Assembly: GCF_025913575.1 (NCBI RefSeq)
Contig: NZ_CP109785.1
Location: forward strand, 682,001-746,000
DNA: 64,000 bases
Source: Halocatena marina
Lineage (GTDB): Archaea > Halobacteriota > Halobacteria > Halobacteriales > Haloarculaceae
Direction: 5' to 3'
The notes beneath the pieces were generated by a model. The model saw only the letters and a program-made list of their open reading frames with translations. It made no database searches and was not told where the DNA came from. The stretch's first letter is position 1. Each line of letters opens with the position of its first letter. A program made the position numbers and the translations under genes. Below, piece after piece: positions 26,406 to 34,939 of this stretch.

Positions 26406-27440
26406 CTATTCGTATGCGTCCGGATAGGCCGCTTTGAGGAGATCAGATTCACCGAGTAGTCGTTCGCCGACAGGTGCGACAATGTCGGCGATATACGTTG
26501 CCGCCGCGTTCTTCAGATCCTGTGGGTGAAGCTCTTCGTTGACGAAGTCCGCTTCTAGTTCTGTGTAGCTCTCGTACGTGAGGTCGCCACCGAACTTCTC
26601 CGGACGTTCGATGTCGAACGATTCGTCGCGTGCCTCAAGCATCGGGAACACAAGGAATCGCACGTATTCGAGCACCCCGTTGTCTTCGACTTCTCCTTGC
26701 GGACAGTATGCCTTGTTCAACTTGTTCGTGATCTCGTCGGCATCGTCCGTGAGATTCACTTTCGAAGCGGCTTCAGAAGCGCTCATCTTGCCCCCTGTCA
26801 ATCCCGAGAGAAGCGGTGCAAAGACACACAGCGGTTTCTCGTATCCTCGATCAGGGAGTATCTCTCGCGAGAGCATGTAGATACCGCGCTGGTCAATACC
26901 ACCGTACGCGATGTCGGCTTCGAGTGCTGCAACGTCGAGCGACTGCATCAGCGTGTAGAGCAGTCCCCCGAGTTTCGGGTTGTCACTCTGGCGAACGACT
27001 TCGCTTCCGGCGCGCTGTGCGCGGCTGATCGTCGTGTCGGTCGCCATCTGAAGGAGTTCGAGCGAATATTCTCTGTCGAGCTCGAACTCGCTTCCCCGAA
27101 CGAACGTGAGACGATCAGGACTTGCGCCTGCGGTCTCGATCATCGCCTCGATCGCCGTCTGATAGTACTCCGATCTGGCATCGAGCAGATCGAACGGGCT
27201 TTTCTCGTCATCGAGGTGCGCGTGGAGATCCGCAATCAGAACCGTCACATCGAACCCGGCACGGATGAAATCCGCAAGCTTGCGGATGGTGGTATAGTGA
27301 CCGATATGCATCTCACCAGTCGGCGCGTAGCCGATGTAGACACTCGGCTCTTCACGGCTCAACACATCGTCGAGCTCCTCCTCGGTAACGACCTCCTCCG
27401 TGTAGCGGGTTATCAGTGCCCGCCGCTCGGCGGTGTCCAT
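26406..27440 (-). CDS. tyrS: Tyrosyl-tRNA synthetase
   Basis: 344-residue class I synthetase charging tRNA-Tyr. HIGH-type motif is HIGHYTTI near residue 43 and the KMSKS-type motif is KMSAS near residue 235. YGGIDQRGIYMLSREILP is the archaeal/eukaryal TyrRS substrate-binding region. Length fits the archaeal form without a bacterial S4 tail. It is separated by 291 bp from the metE pair upstream on the same strand. Confidence 0.93.
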   Translation of the reverse strand: MDTAERRALITRYTEEVVTEEELDDVLSREEPSVYIGYAPTGEMHIGHYTTIRKLADFIRAGFDVTVLIADLHAHLDDEKSPFDLLDARSEYYQTAIEAMIETAGASPDRLTFVRGSEFELDREYSLELLQMATDTTISRAQRAGSEVVRQSDNPKLGGLLYTLMQSLDVAALEADIAYGGIDQRGIYMLSREILPDRGYEKPLCVFAPLLSGLTGGKMSASEAASKVNLTDDADEITNKLNKAYCPQGEVEDNGVLEYVRFLVFPMLEARDESFDIERPEKFGGDLTYESYTELEADFVNEELHPQDLKNAAATYIADIVAPVGERLLGESDLLKAAYPDAYE

Positions 27441-27731
27441 GCCCCCGATTTCTCCGTGATTCGAATAAATGGTTCGTTACACGGGCATGGAGCCCACGCT
27501 ATCGCTTCGAACTGTCAGGCGGACGATCGTGTGTGGATGACTGATCAATCTCATTCTCACCCGTCCCGAGTCGGGCTGACAGGTGGACGATGGTTTCGAC
27601 GGTGGACTGCCAGTATCAATCCGCTCACGAGGACATGGAAAAGCTCGGTTGCCACAGTACACTGCGCTAAAATCTGTCGTGCATGTCAGCACGAGCTACA
27701 CGCAGAGCGTCGACGTACTGTGCGTTTTTTC

Positions 27732-28808
27732 TCAGTCGTCCGCGCTTGCGACCGTCGCTTGGACTTCGATGGTGCCCTCGTCGAGTTCCTGTTCGATTTC
27801 GCGGGCCGCGGTCACCATATTGTCCATCTTACCGTACGCGATCTCGCGTGGGAGCAGTTTCAGACCGCAGTCAGGGCTCACTGTGAGCCGTTCTGGTGGG
27901 ACGACCTCCAGTCCTTTCTTGATGTTCGCTTTGATCTCTGCGACGGATTCGACCGAGGCCGTGTGTGCATCGACGACGCCCATCGCAAGATCCTTCGTGA
28001 ACTCGTGTTCTTTGAACACGTGCAGTTGCTCGTAGTCACCGTTAGCGAGTTCGAGATCGTACTCGTGGACCGGATAGTCGAGGATCTCGGGGTAGATACG
28101 CGAGTAGTCTCCATAGCAGACGTGCAACCCGAGACGAACGTTCTCTGGAATCCCCTCCGCAATTGCGGTGAGACACTCACCGACGATGGTGTGATCGTCC
28201 GGTGTGGTCGCAAGCGCAGGTTCGTCGATCTGGATGTACCGAGCACCCGCCTCGACGAGCTTCTCGATTTCGGTGTTTACCAGTTCGGCGATGTCGTATG
28301 CAAGCTCTCCCTCCGTCTTTTCGGTCTCGTTGAAGCTCCAGTTTGCGAGCGTGTACGGTCCTGTGATGGGTACCTTTACCGGGCGCTCGGCGACCTCATC
28401 TGTGAACGCGAACTCATCGACCAGCCACGGTTCGTCGTATTCAACCTCGCTTGTGATACTCGGTTTATCGAAGTAGTTGTGTCCCCACACCTTGACCGGG
28501 CCGTTGAACTCGTAGCCATCGATGCGGTGGGCGAAGTACTCGACCATCTCGTTGCGCCGCATCTCGCCGTCGACGACCACGTCCAACCCGCTTCGCTCGT
28601 GTTCATTCGTGATGAGACGAGCAGCGTCGTCTGCAGTCTCGTTCCAATGATCGTCGCCGAACTCCTCATCGCAGTCGATCTCTCCCGTGTAGAGATCACG
28701 AACACGATGGAGCCACTTCGGCTTGGGATAGCTTCCCACAACGGTGGTTAACAGAAAGTGATCGTTCGGGTGATTCGGTGGTCTGAACTGCTCGCGTGTG
28801 TCTGTCAT
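27732..28808 (-). CDS. metE: Cobalamin-independent methionine synthase, catalytic half
   Basis: 358 residues matching the C-terminal (catalytic) half of MetE; transfers a methyl group to homocysteine. All zinc ligands are present: His and Cys in LHVCYGDYS, Glu in YDLELANGD, Cys in SPDCGLKLL. Archaeal MetE is this short core form, and the archaeal methyl donor is debated. Overlaps the upstream paralogue by ATGA, so the two are translationally coupled. Confidence 0.92.
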   Translation of the reverse strand: MTDTREQFRPPNHPNDHFLLTTVVGSYPKPKWLHRVRDLYTGEIDCDEEFGDDHWNETADDAARLITNEHERSGLDVVVDGEMRRNEMVEYFAHRIDGYEFNGPVKVWGHNYFDKPSITSEVEYDEPWLVDEFAFTDEVAERPVKVPITGPYTLANWSFNETEKTEGELAYDIAELVNTEIEKLVEAGARYIQIDEPALATTPDDHTIVGECLTAIAEGIPENVRLGLHVCYGDYSRIYPEILDYPVHEYDLELANGDYEQLHVFKEHEFTKDLAMGVVDAHTASVESVAEIKANIKKGLEVVPPERLTVSPDCGLKLLPREIAYGKMDNMVTAAREIEQELDEGTIEVQATVASADD

Positions 28809-29800
28809 GCTGTCACCTCCTCAGCGAGGGCTGCTGCCTCGGCGAGAGCGTCCAATTTGGTCTCGAAGCGATTCGTCGGGAGGTAGAATAGTCCCGTGTT
28901 CGTCGTCGCATACACTGTCTCGAAGTCAGCTGCCGGCGTGTTGTCCTGCACCCACTCGATCCGTTCGCGGATCGTCGCCGCGTCCTCAACGTTAGTGTTC
29001 TGTCCGTCGACAACACCAAGTGCGATGTCGTCTTTTGTCCCGTACTCGTTGATATTGTACAGTGAGTCCTCGTGGTCGGTCACGAAGTCGTATCCGACGG
29101 CGTCGATGTCGGCGTCGAGTAAGTGCGCGTGCATCTTCTCGGAAAGCGCACCAAAGTAGGTGTGGACGACGACGTCCGTATCGATTGCTTGTGCGACGGT
29201 ATCGATTGCCTCGCTCGCCGCCCTGTCTTCTCCATCTTCTGAGTTCGGTGGCTCCTCTACGAGCGATGGTTCGAGAACAAACAACGTTTCAATCTCAGGG
29301 AACCCTTCGAGTTCACCCGCGAGGAAATCGGCCACTGCGGTCAGGAATTCATCACCATAGTAGGTGTCCGTTGCGAGCGTCGAGAGCGAGTACGGTCCTG
29401 GGATGACTCCTTGTTGTCCTTCGATGTCACTGGCCTGTTCGAGATCGGCAGCCATGTCACCGCTTGCAGTCAACTCGCCGGTCACGACTGGCTCACGATA
29501 AAAGTTGTTGTTATCGTAGTACCGGACGATCCCGTGTGTCTCGACGTTCTCGTGGACGGTCAGTGGGTGGGCAAGCATGTCATCCCAGCGCAACTGTCCC
29601 TCGACAATACGGTCAAGTCCAGCTTCCTGCTGGCGCTCGATTACTTCGGTACGAGCGCGTTCGTACACAGATTCGATCTTGGGTCCCTCATCACCATCGA
29701 TGAGATCGCCCTTCTGATGGCCTTTCAGGTCGGATAGCTCCACTTTCGCCCAATCGGGAAGTGGGAACAGTCCCGGTGTGGCCGCCACTACATTTGTCAT
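28805..29800 (-). CDS. MetE-like paralogue lacking zinc ligands
   Basis: 331-residue protein of the MetE/UROD barrel family: VEGQLRWDDMLAHPL, GPYSLSTLATDTYYG and LGVVDGQNTNVED align with the neighbouring MetE. The metal positions are changed: the partner's LHVCYGD is VVHTYFGA here, and its SPDCGLK is ATTNTGLF. It probably lacks zinc and homocysteine activation, and may bind the methyl donor or act as the structural partner, as the N-terminal half does in long MetE. Its stop overlaps the start of metE. Confidence 0.85.
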   Translation of the reverse strand: MTNVVAATPGLFPLPDWAKVELSDLKGHQKGDLIDGDEGPKIESVYERARTEVIERQQEAGLDRIVEGQLRWDDMLAHPLTVHENVETHGIVRYYDNNNFYREPVVTGELTASGDMAADLEQASDIEGQQGVIPGPYSLSTLATDTYYGDEFLTAVADFLAGELEGFPEIETLFVLEPSLVEEPPNSEDGEDRAASEAIDTVAQAIDTDVVVHTYFGALSEKMHAHLLDADIDAVGYDFVTDHEDSLYNINEYGTKDDIALGVVDGQNTNVEDAATIRERIEWVQDNTPAADFETVYATTNTGLFYLPTNRFETKLDALAEAAALAEEVTA

Positions 29801-29845
29801 TGAGGAGGGCTACGCAATCCCCACAAATAATATTTTCTACTCCGT

Positions 29846-30427
29846 CTAATGTTTCGTGGTAATTTTCATGACGACCAGCGTTTCGAACGGAATGGAATCT
29901 TCGGCGACGATTTTTGTTTCGAATCCATTACTCTGTGCGCGTTCGCGCACGGCATCGAGACCAGAGAGCGTGCTCACGAGGAGATATCCACGGCCGTTCG
30001 CATCGAGCACTGTGCTCAGGTCGTCGAGAAACGGGTTGATGACGGATCGTCCGTCGGGCCCGCCCGATAGCGCGTACTCCATCCAATCGTCCCACTCGTG
30101 CTCCGGATCAGTCGGGAGATAGGGTGGATTGAAGAGGACGACATCGAACGGGCCACAAATCCCCGACACGAGATCCGTGCGAACGACAGTGACTCCATGC
30201 TCTCTGGCCTGTTCACACGCGTGTGGGTTAATATCCGTCCCGACCACGGTTGCGTTCGTTTTTTCACGAACGGTGGCTGCAACGTACCCCGAGCCGGTGC
30301 CGACGTCGAGAACGCACTCGTCGGACTCGATGCGTTCGATAACAGTCGTGGCAAGCAGGTGTGAATCTTCGGCAGGCTGATACACTTGCTCTGTCTCACG
30401 ACGGTCGCGCAAGTCACTCACGGTCAC
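29846..30427 (-). CDS. HemK/PrmC-like protein glutamine methyltransferase
   Basis: 193-residue SAM methyltransferase. CVLDVGTGSGYVA is motif I, and VVLFNPPYLPT contains the NPPY motif that binds the target Gln or Asn amide. The short size without an N-terminal domain matches archaeal/eukaryal Mtq2-type enzymes, which methylate release factor aRF1. GTG 30427 overlaps the ksgA stop as GTGA, so I prefer it to the ATG at 30454. Confidence 0.88.
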   Translation of the reverse strand: MTVSDLRDRRETEQVYQPAEDSHLLATTVIERIESDECVLDVGTGSGYVAATVREKTNATVVGTDINPHACEQAREHGVTVVRTDLVSGICGPFDVVLFNPPYLPTDPEHEWDDWMEYALSGGPDGRSVINPFLDDLSTVLDANGRGYLLVSTLSGLDAVRERAQSNGFETKIVAEDSIPFETLVVMKITTKH

Positions 30428-31302
30428 CACTCCGTCGGTTCGCCATGGTTCCACGCGAGGCGAGCAAGCGCCGCGAATTTTTCGGGAGACAGTTTACCAG
30501 CACGCTTTCTGAGTAGGTCCTCGTCAGCCGCCGTTACGACTGCCGCGGGATTGTCGAGCGACGAAATGTGTGCAGTGTTCCGGATTGCGTTACGCATCGT
30601 CTTCCGGCGCTGAGTGAACACCGCTGTCACGAACTGCAAGAAAAACTCGTCGTTCGGAATCTCGTACTCAGGCACACGGGGTGTCGTCCGCACGACAGCG
30701 CTCTCGACGGCTGGTTGCGGGGAAAACGCGGTCGTCGGGACCGGTTCGACGATTTCAACGCGCGCATAGTGGCCAGCTGTCACCGACAGGCGGCCGTACT
30801 CTGACGTGCTTGGCTCGGCTGCCATCCGCTCTGCGAACTCTCGCTGGAGCATCAACACAAGGGGAACAGAACGCGGGAGTAATCGGAAGACGATCTCGCT
30901 CGAAACGCTGTACGGAAGATTCGAGACTGACGCCGTCACACTGTCCGGAATATCTATTTCGAGTGCGTCACCTTCGATGAGCGTCAACCGATCCGCTGCG
31001 ATAGCGTCCTCGAACTCCTCTCGAAGGAATTCTGCGAGCTTCGGGTCCCGTTCGACAGCAGTCACGTGATCCGCACATCTGAGTAAGCGGTCGGTGAGTA
31101 CACCCGTTCCCGCACCAATTTCGAGAATGTGATGCGTGGCGGCTGCGGTTACCGATTCAGGCGCAGTGAGATACGCCGGCAATCGATCGAGCACGCGATC
31201 ATCGACCAGAAAGTGCTGGTCGTGATTCGGATCACCAGCGATCCCAGCACGGGCAATGAGCGCATCGGGATCACGGGCGGACCCAGTCGATGGATCAGTC
31301 AT
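30424..31302 (-). CDS. ksgA: 16S rRNA dimethyladenosine transferase KsgA/RsmA
   Basis: 292 residues; dimethylates two adenines near the 3' end of 16S rRNA in a late 30S step. QHFLVDDRVLDRL opens the fold, HILEIGAGTGVLTDRLL is the SAM loop, and SNLPYSVSSEIVFRLL carries the NLPY catalytic motif. The C-terminal helical domain follows (FLQFVTAVFTQRRKTMRNA). Coupled to the downstream methyltransferase by a 4-bp overlap. Start ATG 31302. Confidence 0.95.
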   Translation of the reverse strand: MTDPSTGSARDPDALIARAGIAGDPNHDQHFLVDDRVLDRLPAYLTAPESVTAAATHHILEIGAGTGVLTDRLLRCADHVTAVERDPKLAEFLREEFEDAIAADRLTLIEGDALEIDIPDSVTASVSNLPYSVSSEIVFRLLPRSVPLVLMLQREFAERMAAEPSTSEYGRLSVTAGHYARVEIVEPVPTTAFSPQPAVESAVVRTTPRVPEYEIPNDEFFLQFVTAVFTQRRKTMRNAIRNTAHISSLDNPAAVVTAADEDLLRKRAGKLSPEKFAALARLAWNHGEPTEW

Positions 31303-31467
31303 TGCATTCGTCTACGTCTCTGCAGCGCAAAATGGATTCGTTCTCCGTCGCGTGGTCGATTTCCGGCCGTGACCACGCTCACGGTATCGTGATCGTACGC
31401 TTCATCGACTCGTGCGTTCGAACTCGTATCTTGTTGAATTTGTCACGAAAAATCAGATTATAGTGTG

Positions 31468-32028
31468 CTATCCTCCGCTAACGAACGAGCGGTATTTCAG
31501 GTCCTCTTCTCGAAGTTCCTCGTGAATCCGTTCGGCGAGAATCTCCCGAGGGCTGTGCAAGCCCGAAACGCGCTCTTCGAGATCTTCAAAGTCTTTGAAT
31601 GGCTGGCGCTTTCTCGCTTCTAAGATATTATTCCGGAGCTTCTTACCAATTCCAGGCAAGAGATTGAGTTGGTGGAGCCGGAGCGTAATCGGTTGCGCGT
31701 CATTGTAGTAATCGACGAACCGCTGCTCGTCGTCGTCGATAATCGCTTGAATCGCGTATTCGAGTTCGGAGTGTGCACCGGACGTGAGTTGCTCGAATGA
31801 GAGTTCGCGGACGGTTTCGATACTCTCACCATCGAGGTCTACCCAATCACCAATCGATACGTTTGCATCGTCTGCAAGCACGCATTCGACAAGCTGGAAA
31901 GTATCTTGCTGTACCGCGTGAACGAGAGACGGTTTCTTATACTGGGGACGATCATCATCGGGTCGCCCATGCGGGAGGTAGTCCAGGACGACAGCAGGAC
32001 TCGACTCTCTGTCCTCGGCATCACTCAT
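31468..32028 (-). CDS. DUF655 family protein, probable RNA/DNA-binding
   Basis: 186 residues from ATG 32028 (MSDAEDRESS). VVLDYLPHGRPDDDRPQYKKP is the DUF655 opening, an OB-like domain. LLPGIGKKLRNNILEARKRQPFKDFEDLEERVSGLHSP is a helix-hairpin-helix element near the C-terminus. It is found beside ksgA and rpoF in many archaea, suggesting a role in translation or ribosome assembly, but the exact function is unknown. Confidence 0.88.
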   Translation of the reverse strand: MSDAEDRESSPAVVLDYLPHGRPDDDRPQYKKPSLVHAVQQDTFQLVECVLADDANVSIGDWVDLDGESIETVRELSFEQLTSGAHSELEYAIQAIIDDDEQRFVDYYNDAQPITLRLHQLNLLPGIGKKLRNNILEARKRQPFKDFEDLEERVSGLHSPREILAERIHEELREEDLKYRSFVSGG

Positions 32029-32223
32029 ACTCCATACAATGGTAGGCATGTACTTAAGTGAACTACCCACAGCGACAGTATAGAATAATCTACAAACGGG
32101 TGGGTTGGTCGTACATGGTGTCGACCGTCCGTCTATCGCATCCCTCCCCCGGTAGAAACCCTCCGGTTTGAATCACATGATCCCCGGGAGATACGACGAC
32201 ACACTCACAGGAGACGGGACAGA

Positions 32224-32580
32224 TCAGACGTACTTTGCGACGACATCGAGAACGTCATCGAGTTCGTCGCCAGACAACGAGTAGCGTTCTTGTGCATATA
32301 CGGAACGGAGCTCATCGCGCGTCTGCGGAAGGAGATCAGCGATCTTGAATGCGGTCGCTTCGTTCACCTTCTCAAGCTCTTGTAGCTCCGAGACAAGCTC
32401 GCGTGAGTCACTCGCACTCAGTTCTGAGAACTGATTGACGTGTTCGATAGCTCGCGCAAGCTCATAGCGCATTTCACGCTCTTCGTCCGTCGCGCGTTCC
32501 ATCTCGATATCCGCGAGCAGCTCTTTGACCTCCGAGACCGTGAGATGTTCTTCTTCGAGTTTCTCTTTGAATATCGTCAT
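32224..32580 (-). CDS. rpoF: RNA polymerase subunit Rpo4 (RpoF)
   Basis: 118-residue Rpb4 homologue that forms the stalk of archaeal RNA polymerase with Rpo7. [18 protein letters not shown] and the C-terminal HRDC-like fold with [19 protein letters not shown] are typical. Its ATG overlaps the L21e stop (ATGA), giving a translationally coupled pair. Confidence 0.93.
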   Translation of the reverse strand: MTIFKEKLEEEHLTVSEVKELLADIEMERATDEEREMRYELARAIEHVNQFSELSASDSRELVSELQELEKVNEATAFKIADLLPQTRDELRSVYAQERYSLSGDELDDVLDVVAKYV

Positions 32581-32867
32581 CGCTGCCGTCGGAGATGAGC
32601 TGGACGGGAAATGAGCGTCTTCTCCATCCCACCATCGGTGATCTGGACTTTGAACGCTCTCCCTTGCTTCCCGAGAACCTCCCCCGTGTTACCGTTAAAG
32701 CGTGGGTGGAACCGTCCCTCGGGGACGCTCGGGTCAATCTTCAGGTGTACTTTCTCACCGACCTCAAACTGCTCGACTCTCGCTTGTGGTGGCGAGGTAC
32801 CTCGTTCACGAGGATCGTTCGAGAGCTTGTTCCGCGTACTGTGTAAAGGACCATTGGAACTCGGCAT
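32577..32867 (-). CDS. rpl21e: Ribosomal protein L21e
   Basis: 96-residue large-subunit protein. The N-terminus [17 protein letters not shown], the middle [18 protein letters not shown], and the SH3-like [14 protein letters not shown] are characteristic. First gene of the rpl21e-rpoF pair; 158 bp without a gene separate it from aef1b upstream. Confidence 0.95.
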   Translation of the reverse strand: MPSSNGPLHSTRNKLSNDPRERGTSPPQARVEQFEVGEKVHLKIDPSVPEGRFHPRFNGNTGEVLGKQGRAFKVQITDGGMEKTLISRPAHLRRQR

Positions 32868-33025
32868 TTGATGTACTTTTTCCGGTGAGAGATATAAAAG
32901 GTGCGTTCTCGGATCGACCAGAAACGATCCATCGTCATTATGCTACGAGAACAATAGCTATTGCTCCAGATCCGTGGCCGGAAAACAGTTTGTCTGTCTG
33001 TTCGTCGCTGGCTGCTTTCGTACAG

Positions 33026-33292
33026 CTAAATTCGCCCGACGTTCTTTACAGAAACACTCTCGACGCCCTCGGTGCCCTCGAAGGCGTCTTCGACGGCTTC
33101 GGTGCCTCCTGCGTCATCGGGAACGATGACGGTTGGCACAAGCGCAACAAGCCCGAACGCGACATCATCGCGCTCGAAACCGTTGATCTTCGCGCCCTCT
33201 GGAAGCGAGTCTTCGAGTCGCTCTTGGAGCACGTCGAGGTCGATATCGGGGCTTTCCGGCATGACTTTCAGATTTGCTGCAACTTTTCCCAT
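33026..33292 (-). CDS. aef1b: Translation elongation factor aEF1B (EF-1 beta)
   Basis: 88 residues; the guanine-nucleotide exchange factor for aEF1[21 protein letters not shown] and the C-terminal [19 protein letters not shown].. and [13 protein letters not shown] match the archaeal family. Start ATG 33292 lies 7 bp after the zinc-finger gene, so they share a transcript. Confidence 0.93.
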   Translation of the reverse strand: MGKVAANLKVMPESPDIDLDVLQERLEDSLPEGAKINGFERDDVAFGLVALVPTVIVPDDAGGTEAVEDAFEGTEGVESVSVKNVGRI

Positions 33293-33299
33293 GGCTACT

Positions 33300-33476
33300 T
33301 TATGGTCCCGTAAATCCGCAGTCCGGACACTCGTAGAGGTTACTCTGTTTTCGACACCGCTTGCACCGGTGGAGCTGCTGTCCGCAGTCTGGACAGCTGA
33401 ACGACGCAGCACTCATCCCGGCGATGTTGATACCACAGGAGGTGCACTTGCGTTTCACTCGCTGCTCTGCACTCAT
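33300..33476 (-). CDS. Zinc-finger micro-protein (HVO_2753-like)
   Basis: 58 residues from ATG 33476. Four short Cys pairs: CTSC, CPDC, CKRC, CPDC, in the order of the HVO_2753 family, which folds as two zinc ribbons. In Haloferax this family is linked to swarming and biofilm. The gene directly precedes aef1b, the conserved context for the family. A longer open frame to 33935 runs antisense into the neighbour and is not real. Confidence 0.9.
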   Translation of the reverse strand: MSAEQRVKRKCTSCGINIAGMSAASFSCPDCGQQLHRCKRCRKQSNLYECPDCGFTGP

Positions 33477-33541
33477 ATCTGTCGGAAGTAGACCGCGTGG
33501 TATAATTGTTGTTAAACGGCCCGTCGGAATCGTGAAATACG

Positions 33542-34939
33542 TTATCGAATTTCGGGGATGAATTTCGTCCCATAGCGTGGTATTCCCTCTTGTGTGTAGA
33601 CACGCCGGATGACAGGAACAACACGGTCGCCGACGGCTGCTGCTTCGATGAGTTGGCCCGGGAGACTCACGCGCTCGCCAGCGCGTTCGAACCGGATAAT
33701 TGCCACGCCGAACGAGCCAGAACGCGCCTGCTGTGCTGCAAATTCGGGTGGTGCGCCGCCTTGTTCGATCTCCGTCACCGTCTCGATGGTTCCAGGCCCC
33801 CACAGTTCGATCGGATCGTACTCCACCAGCATCTGACAGCCCGAACAGGCCCCCTCTGGTGGGAACGTGAGCGCACCGCAGTCGGGACAACGTCCTGCCA
33901 CGAGCCGATGTCGTTGTGGTAGTGACCGCTGCCACGACGGAATAGAGACGTACGCTGCGCCCGTATCGAGTCCTGAGGATGTGATCTCACCCTGCTGACG
34001 GAGCGACGCCGAATACGTGAGTATACGGTCACCAGTGAGTGAACAGTCACACGGAATTGCTCCGTTGACTTCGATCCGAAGGACATCTGCGCCCGCTCCG
34101 CTGCCGAACGCCGCCGCAAGCACCGTCTCGTGTCCGTCATCGATCGCACGAGCGAGCGAGAGTGGAACACTCGCCGCTCCCGTATCGCCCAACTCGTGAA
34201 CAGTTGCACACTCATGGATAGTAGTTCGTTCAACGCCGAGTGTCGATGCCGCCCGATACGGACGGCTGCCGTCGGGAGCCTGTACCGCTGCTGCAGTCAC
34301 ACCGTCAGCAGTCACCGCTTCGGCCGCCTTCGAGAGCGTTTCAGTGAACGCTTGGCGCTCGTACTTCGTAACGTCGATTCCCTCGATATGGTTGCTTCCA
34401 GTCCGCCGAAAGCGGGTTCCGGGATACGGCGCGGCGTATTCACTGTGCTCGACGACGGACCCAGCCCCGTTCGGATCGAGCACGAACGCGGCTGCACCCG
34501 CACCTGCCGCGTGCCCGCGCGCATCGTCCGGTTCACCACGGGGACAGTCCGACGCGACGACGAGCGCTGTACACGCAGAGGGTGCCGAGTGAATCGCCCG
34601 TGTTCCAGCACGCGTGCTTCCTGTAAACGTCTGGAGGTGTGCTCGCTCGGAAATGCCGAGCATCGACGCGAGCCGCGGCGTCAGCTCCTCCTCCGCGAGC
34701 GGTGGTGTTGTGGTGGCGAATCCGAGCCACTCGACGTCATTTCCGTCGATCTCCGCTGCTTCGAGTGCCCGCCGACAAGCACTCGCCGCCATCGTCAATG
34801 CGTCTTCGTCCGCGTCCGGAACAGCCTTCGATTCGATGTTCCGTGCTTCGAAACGACCCCACACCTCGGCTATTTCCTCGGCTTCGATACGAAATGCGGG
34901 CGCGTATGCGCCGACCGAGCGGATGCAAACAGCAGTCAT
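33542..34939 (-). CDS. HMG-CoA synthase/KAS III-like protein fused to DUF35 OB-fold
   Basis: 465 residues. Residues 1-330 have the thiolase-superfamily fold of HMG-CoA synthases (VGAYAPAFRI, DEDALTMAASACRRALEAA, GAGAAAFVLD). Residues 340-465 are a DUF35 unit: a Cys4 rubredoxin-like knuckle (GRCPDCG and CSGC) followed by an OB-fold that binds acyl-CoA. The catalytic Cys expected near residue 106 is absent: the segment is TFTGSTRAGT. The fusion may be a scaffold or CoA channel for the thiolase whose stop overlaps its start (ATGA). An intact HMG-CoA synthase would have to be elsewhere. Confidence 0.82.
   Translation of the reverse strand: MTAVCIRSVGAYAPAFRIEAEEIAEVWGRFEARNIESKAVPDADEDALTMAASACRRALEAAEIDGNDVEWLGFATTTPPLAEEELTPRLASMLGISERAHLQTFTGSTRAGTRAIHSAPSACTALVVASDCPRGEPDDARGHAAGAGAAAFVLDPNGAGSVVEHSEYAAPYPGTRFRRTGSNHIEGIDVTKYERQAFTETLSKAAEAVTADGVTAAAVQAPDGSRPYRAASTLGVERTTIHECATVHELGDTGAASVPLSLARAIDDGHETVLAAAFGSGAGADVLRIEVNGAIPCDCSLTGDRILTYSASLRQQGEITSSGLDTGAAYVSIPSWQRSLPQRHRLVAGRCPDCGALTFPPEGACSGCQMLVEYDPIELWGPGTIETVTEIEQGGAPPEFAAQQARSGSFGVAIIRFERAGERVSLPGQLIEAAAVGDRVVPVIRRVYTQEGIPRYGTKFIPEIR

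Noticed and set aside
26697..28751. 684-codon open frame on the plus strand
   Set aside because: It lies antisense to tyrS and metE, which have clear motifs. Its composition (Arg, Val, His, Cys rich) is that of an antisense shadow.
33477..33935. N-terminal extension of the zinc-finger micro-protein frame
   Set aside because: Overlaps the KAS/DUF35 gene and reads as low-complexity basic sequence; the family starts at MSAEQ.
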